Positions 7,731-14,104 of a stretch of DNA of 14,104 nt are shown here, piece after piece. Made by a program: the position numbers and the translations under genes. Origin of the DNA: Prolixibacteraceae bacterium (GTDB lineage: Bacteria; Bacteroidota; Bacteroidia; Bacteroidales; Prolixibacteraceae); the NCBI GenBank assembly GCA_016930735.1, contig JAFGGF010000103.1, forward strand, positions 1-14,104. Reading direction: 5' to 3'. Under the pieces are notes generated by a model. The model searched no databases and was not told the DNA's origin. It saw only the letters and a list, made by a program, of their open reading frames with translations. The stretch's first letter is position 1; every line of letters starts with the position of its first letter.

Positions 7731-10700
7731 ATGAAGATTAATAAAAAGTTGTTTCAAAAAAATATATTTTCCTGCCTAAAAATTGTATTTTTTATAATTT
7801 TTATAAATTCCGGATTTTTAAAAAATTCCCAGGGTCAGAACAGCCCGCCGGTTTTTACTTCTGAACCGGATACTGTCATTGAAAATAATCAAACATATTA
7901 TTATAATATAAATGTTAACGATCCCGATGGAGATTTTACAACTGTTTCAGCTCCTTTGCTTCCGCAATGGTTAACCTTTTCATCGATAAAAGTAAGCACT
8001 TTTACCGGGACGAATGCCGGATATTTGGACGGACCGGTTTCTTCTGCCATGTTTTGGGGGCCACCTTCGGTTGTAATCGATAAATCAGGAAATTTGTTTG
8101 TGGCAGAGTTCAATAACCACAGAATCAGGAAAATAACACCTGAAGGGCTGGTTTCAACAATTGCAGGGTCGGGTGTGGCAGGTTATTTCGACAGTACAGG
8201 AATTTATGCCCAGTTTAACCATCCTTCAGGAATTGCTGTTGATGATGAGGGAAATATTTATGTTTCAGAGGAGGCGAATCATTCGATCCGTAAAATATTA
8301 CCCGATGGGTCAGTATCAACTCTGGCAGGGGATGGTCTGGCCGGGTTTAAAGACAGCACAGGAATTTATGCTCAATTTAATACACCACAGGGAATTGATG
8401 TTGATAGTGCCGGAAATGTTTATGTTGCCGATTATAGTAATAATCGTATTCGTAAAATTACAAAAGACGGTATAGTAACAACTATTGCCGGTGAAATTTC
8501 AGGTTTTTACGATGGGAGTGTTGAATTTGCACAATTTCGTGGACCCGCTGATATTGCTATAGACAAAGATGGAAATATTCTCGTTTGCGATTCGCGAAAT
8601 CACAGGATTCGTAAAATTTCATCCGAAGGTTGGGTTTCTACTGTTACAGGTAATAGTGAGGGAGGTTTTAAAGATGGCCCGCAAGGCACAGCTTTATTCT
8701 GGTATCCGTTTGGAATAACAATTGATAAATGGGGGAATTTAATTGTTACCGATGGCCTGAATGAAAGTATCCGAAGAATTTCACCTGAAGGAATTACTAC
8801 CACATTGACAGGCTGGAAATCTCCCGGGTTTAAAAATGGTACCGGAATAGAAGCTAAATTTAATGGTGTTGGACATCCTGCTGTTGACAGTCTGGGAAAT
8901 ATTTATGTTCCTGAACTGATCAATCAGAAAATCAGAAAAGTTGAATCTTTTCATGTGCTGCAAGGAAATCCGGCTGAAAATGCCGGAATCCATCAGGTAC
9001 AATTGAAAGTTACTGATTCCGGTGGTGCTTATTCTGTGCAGGAATTCTCTATTACAGTAAAAGATGTTACTCCACCTGTGGCTTTATGTAAAAGCGATAC
9101 AATTCTTTTTCTGGATGAAACCGGAATTGCAATGCTAAATGCTGAAACTATTGATAATGGCTCATATGATGATAACGGTATTTCTTCATTATCAATTGAT
9201 TCAACTTTTTTTTCCGCCAATAATTCAGGTTCACCTATAAAAATTACTTTGACTGTTTCTGATAATTATTCAAATATTTCAACCTGTAAAACAACTGTTG
9301 TTGTTCAGAAAACAAACCCTGAAAGTGCTCCTGTTTTTCTATCGGAACCTGTAACAGCAGTTGTTGACACACAGGTTTATTGTTATCAGGTTTCCACCTG
9401 GGATGCCAATGGAAATTCCGTATCAGTTTCGGCACCGGAAATCCCCGATTGGCTAACCCTGGCCAATGATTTTCCGGTTTCACATTATACAGGGAAAGAG
9501 ACTTCGGGTAAAATAAATGGACTACTTACAGAAGCAAAGTTTAATGCTCCGAACGGGCTTTTAATTGACCGGTCGGGAAACATGTTTGTTGCTGATGCTT
9601 ATAATCATTGTATCCGGAAAATCACTGCTGATGGTAATGTGGAAACTTTTTCCGGTTCCGGAATCCAGGGATATTTGGACGGTGCGGGAACTACTGCACG
9701 GTTTAATGCCCCGGTTGACCTTGCAATGGATCAGTCAGGGAATATATATGTTGCAGATATTTATAACCATGCGATTCGTAAAATTCTTCCGGATGGAACG
9801 GTTTCGACTCTTGCCGGCACCGGCACAGCAGGTTTTAAAAACGGACCGGGCATTACAGCAAAGTTTAACCATCCGAATGGAATTACAGTTGACAGCCTGG
9901 GCAATGTATATGTTGCTGACTTTATTAACCACATGATCAGGAAAATTGAGCCGGACGGTACAACTTCTACTTTTGCGGGTTCAGGGCTGAGTGGTTTTAT
10001 AAACGGAACAGTTGAAAATGCGAAGTTTTTTTATCCAAGTGATGTGGAAATTGATAAAGATGGAAATCTGCTGGTTGTGGATAACGGTAATAATTGTATC
10101 AGGAAAATTATACTTGGTGCAATTGTGACAACTGTTGCAGGTTCCGTTGGTGCTGGTTTTATCGATGGAAAAAAAGATTCTGCCCGATTTGATTCTCCTA
10201 TCCGGATCGTATCTGATTCACTGGGGAATTTGTATGTTTCTGACTATTATAATTTCAGCATACGGAAAATCACTGCAGACGGTACTGTATCAACTCTTGC
10301 CGGAAACGGTTTACCGGGTACAAAAGACAGTACCGGAGTTTTTGCTCAGTTCAGAAATGCAATAGGTATTGCTGTCGGTAATTCGGGAAATGTTTTTGTA
10401 ACCGATGACCATCGTATCAGGAAAATAGAAACTTTACCTGAATTAAAAGGGAATGCTTCCGGACAGGCTGGAAACCACACAGTTCAGTTAAAAGTAACCG
10501 ATTCAGAAGGATTGTTTTCATTTCAGAATTTTACTGTCAATGTGAGGGAATTAGTTCCACCCATAGCTTTGTGCCGGGATACATTTGTGTTCCTCGATTC
10601 CACTGGAATTGCGGAAATTTCAGCAGATTTAATTGATAACGGATCATACGATAGCAGCGGCATCTATTCCTTAACTATTGATAAACAGAATTTTTATTGT

Positions 10701-11936
10701 GAAGATGTTGACAGTGTTGAGGTTGTTACTTTAACAGTTACCGATAATTATTCAAATGTTTCATCATGTATGTCACAAATTTCAGTTTTTGACACAATAA
10801 AGCCTATCGTTACAACTATTCCTGATATCGAATTAAATGTAAGCCTGAATTCGGCAGGAACAGGTATTGTTTACCCAGAAATTAAGGTTTGGGATAACTG
10901 TGAGGTTTCGGTTGAACAGGCAGGAGGAATAGGTACTGGAGGAATTTTCCCGGTTGGGGAAACCACAGAATCCTGGAAGGCAACCGATAAAGGAGGAAAT
11001 GAAACAATAATGTGTTTTAAGGTAAAAATCAGTTACGATAATATTCCTTACTTCGATTCTGTTCCTGATATTTATGTTTTGGAAGATACTCCCTCGGTCA
11101 GAATTCCTGTTGAAAATGTTTTGATTGGTGCTGAAAATACGTTTGATAAGATAGAAATTTCTGTTAAAAACAAATCTGAAAGTAGTCTTATTTCTTCATA
11201 TTCAGTAGATTATACTAATACTGATACATCAGCATTTATTAATCTTTTTATTGTTCCTGATTCAAATGGAGAAGAAGAATGGTCGATAACCTTAAGTGAT
11301 GATGAAGGTAGGTATTCAAGCCGGGAATTTAAATTAAATATTGAAGCTGTTAACGACCCGCCTTTTGTTGTTAATCCTTTAAATGATCTGATAATTTTTG
11401 CAGGGGAAGAAAATGAATTTGAAATAAGTTCGGTTCCTGGTGAATTATTCGACGATATCGATGATAACGGATTGGAACTTACAGTTAAACTATCAGATGG
11501 AAATCCGGTTCCTTCCTGGCTGGTTGGAAACGGAGATTTGTATTTAGCAACTCCGGCTCTGGCTGATACCGGCCGGATAAATATTATTGTTATGGCTGCC
11601 GATTCAAAAGGGTTAACTGCTTCTGACACATTTGAAATATATATAGTTGACAGGCTGGTTGGTATAAAAGAAATAAATCAAATACAATCAGGAATTATTC
11701 TTTTCCCCAATCCCACAAATGGTTTAGTGTCTATCGAATTAAACCAACTGATTCATAAAGACATTGAATTATTTGTTTATGATAACACAGGTCGATTAGT
11801 TCTGGAAAAAAATTATTCTGAAAGCAAGAACGAATATTTTGATATGTCTGGTCAGATTCCCGGAATATATTTTGTAACAATTAAGACTGAAGAGGTAATA
11901 TTTCATAAAAAACTAATTTTAATAAAGGATCATTAA
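7731..11936 (+). CDS. Large secreted protein: two NHL propellers nested in Ig-like domains, HYR-like and cadherin-like domains, T9SS sorting domain
   Basis: A 1401-residue exported protein. Order of domains: Sec signal peptide (1-37, lysine-rich start then IVFFIIFINSGFL); Ig-like N-half (38-85, SPPVFTSEP to PQWLTF); six NHL blades (86-407); Ig-like C-half (408-446, LQGNP to VQLKVTDSGG); HYR-like module (447-531). A second full copy of this series follows (532-1020). Then come an HYR domain (1021 to about 1102, KPIVTTIPDIEL), two cadherin-like domains (about 1103-1310) and a T9SS type A sorting domain (about 1311-1401). NHL propellers usually bind proteins, RNA or ligands; no catalytic residues were recognised. 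The ATG at 7731 is preferred over an in-frame TTG 7 codons upstream, because that TTG overlaps the -7 promoter box and the ATG gives a clean signal peptide. The protein is expected at the cell surface or released. It has no clear terminator. Confidence 0.88.
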   Translation: MKINKKLFQKNIFSCLKIVFFIIFINSGFLKNSQGQNSPPVFTSEPDTVIENNQTYYYNINVNDPDGDFTTVSAPLLPQWLTFSSIKVSTFTGTNAGYLDGPVSSAMFWGPPSVVIDKSGNLFVAEFNNHRIRKITPEGLVSTIAGSGVAGYFDSTGIYAQFNHPSGIAVDDEGNIYVSEEANHSIRKILPDGSVSTLAGDGLAGFKDSTGIYAQFNTPQGIDVDSAGNVYVADYSNNRIRKITKDGIVTTIAGEISGFYDGSVEFAQFRGPADIAIDKDGNILVCDSRNHRIRKISSEGWVSTVTGNSEGGFKDGPQGTALFWYPFGITIDKWGNLIVTDGLNESIRRISPEGITTTLTGWKSPGFKNGTGIEAKFNGVGHPAVDSLGNIYVPELINQKIRKVESFHVLQGNPAENAGIHQVQLKVTDSGGAYSVQEFSITVKDVTPPVALCKSDTILFLDETGIAMLNAETIDNGSYDDNGISSLSIDSTFFSANNSGSPIKITLTVSDNYSNISTCKTTVVVQKTNPESAPVFLSEPVTAVVDTQVYCYQVSTWDANGNSVSVSAPEIPDWLTLANDFPVSHYTGKETSGKINGLLTEAKFNAPNGLLIDRSGNMFVADAYNHCIRKITADGNVETFSGSGIQGYLDGAGTTARFNAPVDLAMDQSGNIYVADIYNHAIRKILPDGTVSTLAGTGTAGFKNGPGITAKFNHPNGITVDSLGNVYVADFINHMIRKIEPDGTTSTFAGSGLSGFINGTVENAKFFYPSDVEIDKDGNLLVVDNGNNCIRKIILGAIVTTVAGSVGAGFIDGKKDSARFDSPIRIVSDSLGNLYVSDYYNFSIRKITADGTVSTLAGNGLPGTKDSTGVFAQFRNAIGIAVGNSGNVFVTDDHRIRKIETLPELKGNASGQAGNHTVQLKVTDSEGLFSFQNFTVNVRELVPPIALCRDTFVFLDSTGIAEISADLIDNGSYDSSGIYSLTIDKQNFYCEDVDSVEVVTLTVTDNYSNVSSCMSQISVFDTIKPIVTTIPDIELNVSLNSAGTGIVYPEIKVWDNCEVSVEQAGGIGTGGIFPVGETTESWKATDKGGNETIMCFKVKISYDNIPYFDSVPDIYVLEDTPSVRIPVENVLIGAENTFDKIEISVKNKSESSLISSYSVDYTNTDTSAFINLFIVPDSNGEEEWSITLSDDEGRYSSREFKLNIEAVNDPPFVVNPLNDLIIFAGEENEFEISSVPGELFDDIDDNGLELTVKLSDGNPVPSWLVGNGDLYLATPALADTGRINIIVMAADSKGLTASDTFEIYIVDRLVGIKEINQIQSGIILFPNPTNGLVSIELNQLIHKDIELFVYDNTGRLVLEKNYSESKNEYFDMSGQIPGIYFVTIKTEEVIFHKKLILIKDH
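7986..8951 (+). repeat. NHL propeller 1, six blades of 53-54 residues
   Basis: Six repeats with the consensus (V/I)STxAGxGxxGxxDG, then AxFxxPxGIxVD, xGNxYVAD and NxxIRKI, ending with a D/E-G turn. Lengths are 54, 54, 54, 53, 54 and 53 residues, 322 in all. Six blades is the count known for complete NHL domains. Blade 6 is the most altered: VPELINQKIRKV replaces the usual VADxxNHxIRKI. Confidence 0.88.
9471..10436 (+). repeat. NHL propeller 2, six blades of 51-55 residues
   Basis: Same blade pattern as propeller 1, with lengths 55, 54, 54, 53, 55 and 51, again 322 residues in total. Blades 1 and 4 carry a Cys at the variable site of the NHxIRKI motif (NHCIRKI and NNCIRKI). The last blade lacks part of its NH loop (TDDHRIRKI). 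Confidence 0.88.
11661..11933 (+). other. T9SS type A C-terminal sorting domain of the NHL protein
   Basis: About 90 C-terminal residues follow the pattern of this domain: a linker, the LFPNPTNG motif (PNPTNG at residues 1326-1331), VSIELNQ, a strand with YDNTGRLVLEKNY, then GIYFVTIKTEE and a basic, hydrophobic end (HKKLILIKDH). It marks the protein for type IX export across the outer membrane, a system restricted to Bacteroidota and relatives. None of the export machinery is in this window. Confidence 0.88.
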
Positions 11937-12276
11937 AGTTGAATTATAGAAAAACTTGTTTAGTTCAAATAATATCTCATTTTATTTCTATTATTCAGAA
12001 CCAATCAGTAAAATACCGGCATATTTTTAATGAACATTTAATCAATATCTTCTTATTGTATAATTAAGGAATTGATTTGTAATAATTTATTTGTTGAATA
12101 CTATAAAAGAGTATTTTGTATCTTAAATATTATAATTATTGTTAATCAGGAATTTTCCAATTGAAAGTAAGGGAAATCCTTATTTTCTGTTTCTACTTTA
12201 CAATATAATTTTATTTCCGAATTGTATTGTGGAGTTGAAAAGAATCAAAAAATAATTTCCGCAATTAATTTATCTA

Positions 12277-12308
12277 ATATTTGAATCCTGCTGCCAGGAT
12301 TTAAATAT
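12277..12308. repeat. 14-bp inverted repeat (hairpin) upstream of the lectin-domain gene
   Basis: Arm 12277-12290 (ATATTTGAATCCTG) pairs with 12295-12308 (CAGGATTTAAATAT) through 13 Watson-Crick pairs and one G-T pair, around a CTGC loop. It is not followed by a T-run on either strand, so a plain terminator is unlikely. It lies 56 nt before the start codon, where it could be an mRNA-leader structure or a dyad for a regulator. Confidence 0.6.
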
Positions 12309-12350
12309 AATTGTCAATTAAATTTTGTTATGTTAAGCAGAATTTAATTT

Positions 12351-12354
12351 GGAG
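12351..12354 (+). promoter_or_regulatory. Shine-Dalgarno-like GGAG for the lectin-domain gene
   Basis: GGAG ends 10 nt before the ATG at 12365. It supports that start over the in-frame ATG at 12395. It stands out because the other genes here have no clear ribosome-binding site. Confidence 0.5.
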
Positions 12355-12364
12355 TGAAAACAAT

Positions 12365-14104
12365 ATGTACAATTATAAACCAAATATTAACATCATGACC
12401 AATAAATCAAAAAAACCTAAAAACCCCCAAAAGTTGATAAATTTCAATGTTTCTCAGACAATTCTTAAAATTAAAAATTTTAAGATAACTACTTATTTAG
12501 TTCTCATTCTTATTTTTTTCTTTGCAAGTATTCATCAATCTGATGCACAGACAATTTCAACAGGGCATCCAACTCAGAATTTCACTGTTGGGAGTTCGGC
12601 AGTTGTTTTAGCACCTTCTTTGACAATTACATCCTCCAGTAATCTTGTTTCTGCGAGTGTATCAATTCAATCTTATCAATCGGGTGATTATTTGGATGCA
12701 ACTAATCCGCAGGGATTATCAGAAAGTTGGAACAGCTCCACAAAAACATTAACATTAAGTGGTAGTGCTTCGGCTTCTGTTTATCAGGCTGCACTTAGAA
12801 CTGTAACATTCCGTACAACTACTGCCATTGCAGGTACACGTTCAATCGATTTTATATTAGGCTCTGCGGTTTCTTATACAATTAATGGGAAACAACATAT
12901 ATATGAAGTGATTTATAATGGTGGTTCAATAACCTGGCAACAAGCTAAGGCAAATGCAGCTGCCAGGACATTTGGCGGTCAAACAGGTTACCTGGCAACC
13001 ATTACATCTTCGGGTGAAAATAGTTTTATAATAAACAAAGTGTCTCAAAATTCATGGATTGGGGCCAGCGATGATACTTATTATACAGATGATAATGAAG
13101 GTGAATGGTACTGGGTTACCGGACCCGAGAGCGGTACAAAATTCTGGACAGGAGGACAATATGGTTATGCTTTATCTTATCAACACTGGTATACCGGTGA
13201 GCCCAATAATGCAGGTGGAGAAAATTTTGGCCATGTATATGGCAGTGGAGCTGGCCCGACTGGATATTGGAATGATTTTTCAAATTCTAATGGAGGAGTA
13301 TCATATTATATTGTAGAATATGGTGGTTATTCTACCAGCCCTGCAACATTTGATGTAAGTGATTATGCCAATGTTAATGTAAGTATAAATAGGGCTCCTG
13401 TTGCATATAATGATGGAATTTATTATGTTAATAACGGGCAAGCTGTTTCAGGAAACGTTTTAGCAAACGATTATGATCCAGATGGAAATGATATAGATGT
13501 TGCTGGGATACCCTATTTATCTCGAGGTAGTTTTAATTCATTTAATACCGAAACTGGAGTATTTGAATACTTAGCTCCCACAAACTGGATTGGTACTTTT
13601 ACTTTTAGCTATTCAGCAGCTGATGGATCACTTTCAGACAATGCCATAGCAACAATTGTTGTTAGCGATGCAACCGATCCGGTGGCTTTAACAAAAAATA
13701 TAACTGTCGAATTAAATTCTGAAGGAGCAGCAGTTATTACTGCTAATCAAATTGATAATGGTTCTTCAGATAATATAGGAATTACAAGTCGGGAATTGAA
13801 TATTTCAACCTTTAATTGTGAAGATGTAGGTGAGAATACTGTTATCCTTACGGTAAGAGATGCTGCTGGAAATTCTGATTCAGAAAGTGCAATAGTAACT
13901 GTTGAGGATAATATCCAGCCGGTAGTAATTACAAAAAATATCACCATCCAACTGGATGTAAACGGGCAGGCAAGCATTGCCGAAAATGCGGTGGACAATG
14001 GTTCAACCGATGCCTGCGGCATTGCCTCTTACGATACTGATATTAATAGTTTTGATTGCAGCGATGTAGGCAACAATACAGTAACCTTAACAGTTACAGA
14101 TGTA
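12365..14104 (+). CDS. Large secreted protein with C-type-lectin-like, cadherin-like and HYR-like domains (partial, runs off the right edge)
   Basis: The frame stays open for 580 codons to the last base, so the C-terminus is missing. The start is a long basic segment (1-43, rich in Lys and Asn), then a hydrophobic core (YLVLILIFFFASI) and a probable cleavage site at SDA-Q (61/62). Residues 63-169 form an all-beta repeat type (SASVYQAALRTVTFRT) common in Bacteroidota and marine adhesins. Residues 170-321 are a C-type-lectin-like domain: TWQQAKANAAA, LATITSSGEN, WIGASDD, GEWYW, GEPNNAGGEN (EPN at 279-281) and WNDF (302-304), ending YYIVEYGG. EPN and WND are the Ca2+ and mannose-type sugar ligands in animal lectins. 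The domain has no cysteine. Residues 343-437 are a cadherin-like domain (GNVLANDYDPDGN). HYR-like repeats follow at 438-514 and from 515. It is probably a surface adhesin, and likely a T9SS cargo (inferred from its neighbour). Confidence 0.85.
   Translation, partial: MYNYKPNINIMTNKSKKPKNPQKLINFNVSQTILKIKNFKITTYLVLILIFFFASIHQSDAQTISTGHPTQNFTVGSSAVVLAPSLTITSSSNLVSASVSIQSYQSGDYLDATNPQGLSESWNSSTKTLTLSGSASASVYQAALRTVTFRTTTAIAGTRSIDFILGSAVSYTINGKQHIYEVIYNGGSITWQQAKANAAARTFGGQTGYLATITSSGENSFIINKVSQNSWIGASDDTYYTDDNEGEWYWVTGPESGTKFWTGGQYGYALSYQHWYTGEPNNAGGENFGHVYGSGAGPTGYWNDFSNSNGGVSYYIVEYGGYSTSPATFDVSDYANVNVSINRAPVAYNDGIYYVNNGQAVSGNVLANDYDPDGNDIDVAGIPYLSRGSFNSFNTETGVFEYLAPTNWIGTFTFSYSAADGSLSDNAIATIVVSDATDPVALTKNITVELNSEGAAVITANQIDNGSSDNIGITSRELNISTFNCEDVGENTVILTVRDAAGNSDSESAIVTVEDNIQPVVITKNITIQLDVNGQASIAENAVDNGSTDACGIASYDTDINSFDCSDVGNNTVTLTVTDV
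13676..14104 (+). repeat. HYR-like tandem repeats in the lectin-domain protein
   Basis: Two successive units (one complete at 13676-13906, one cut by the window edge from 13907) share DPV/QPV, KNIT(V/I)(E/Q)L, (I/V)DNGS(S/T)D, a G-I turn, F(N/D)C(E/S)DVG and NTVxLTVxD. The spacing is 77 codons. They resemble the modules at 9069-9323 and 10554-10790 in the neighbouring gene. Confidence 0.8.

Larger units (their letters stand above)
7842..10790 (+). repeat. Tandem duplication of a module of about 495 codons within the NHL gene
   Basis: The series Ig N-half, six NHL blades, Ig C-half, HYR-like module occurs twice. Equivalent landmarks are offset by 1482 nt (SPPVFTSEP at 7842 and SAPVFLSEP at 9324) and 1485 nt (propeller starts 7986 and 9471; HYR-like starts 9069 and 10554). 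Net length difference across the shared part is one codon. The copies clearly differ in residues, so the duplication is old or exchange between them is limited. Confidence 0.85.
11937..12364. other. Gene-free spacer of 428 bp between the two large surface-protein genes
   Basis: The stretch is very AT-rich and no frame on either strand gives a credible gene. There is no clear intrinsic terminator behind the NHL gene. No perfect TAnnTTTG box was found in the forward sense, only near matches: TTGATTTG and TTTATTTG near 12070-12093, AATATTTG at 12276-12283 and TTAATTTG at 12345-12352. The one strong structure is the hairpin at 12277-12308. Confidence 0.6.

Noticed and set aside
7986..10436. Regularly spaced repeats of about 160 bp that could suggest a repeat array.
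   Set aside because: They are in-frame NHL blades with diverged DNA; no identical short repeats or spacers as in CRISPR.
11210..11629. A 139-codon minus-strand frame inside the NHL gene.
   Set aside because: It lies fully opposite a well-supported cadherin-like region and reads as Ser-rich antisense of Asp/Glu/Ser codons.
13059..13316. An 85-codon plus-strand frame in the lectin region.
   Set aside because: It is out of frame with the 580-codon gene that covers it, whose domain motifs are unmistakable.

Overview
The window looks like chromosomal DNA of a Bacteroidota bacterium, most likely of the Bacteroidales/Marinilabiliales type. Four things point there: AT-rich intergenic DNA, several TAnnTTTG (-7) promoter motifs, mostly weak or absent Shine-Dalgarno sequences, and a secreted protein with a type IX secretion (T9SS) C-terminal sorting domain. 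The order cannot be fixed from sequence reading alone.

Layout. The left part is ordinary core and transport content: the 3' end of a protein with an ACT-like tail (1-201); an ion transporter of the NhaD/ArsB superfamily (302-1666); a convergent low-molecular-weight tyrosine phosphatase on the minus strand (1844-2317); and, divergent from the phosphatase, a MATE efflux transporter (2482-3822). The middle holds a K+-dependent membrane pyrophosphatase hppA (4106-6430) closed by a strong hairpin terminator, then a dihydroorotate-dehydrogenase-like flavoprotein (6588-7601) that lacks the usual catalytic Cys and has its own terminator.

The right half is accessory and extracellular. A 1401-residue secreted protein (7731-11936) contains two six-bladed NHL beta-propellers, each placed inside what reads as one split Ig-like domain, followed by HYR-like and cadherin-like domains and a T9SS sorting domain. 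After a 428-bp gene-free spacer with a 14-bp hairpin comes a second large surface protein (12365 to beyond the right edge; 580 codons visible, no stop). It has a cysteine-free C-type-lectin-like domain and the same kind of HYR-like repeats.

How the genes work together. The transporter, MATE pump and pyrophosphatase all concern ion gradients: the pyrophosphatase can build a Na+ and/or H+ gradient that a MATE pump and an NhaD-type antiporter could use. This is inference, because they are separate transcription units. The two large right-hand proteins share HYR-like modules and Sec signal peptides. They are plausibly a pair of T9SS-exported surface adhesion or binding proteins. The most unusual object is the propeller-in-Ig architecture, present twice as a tandem duplication of about 495 codons.
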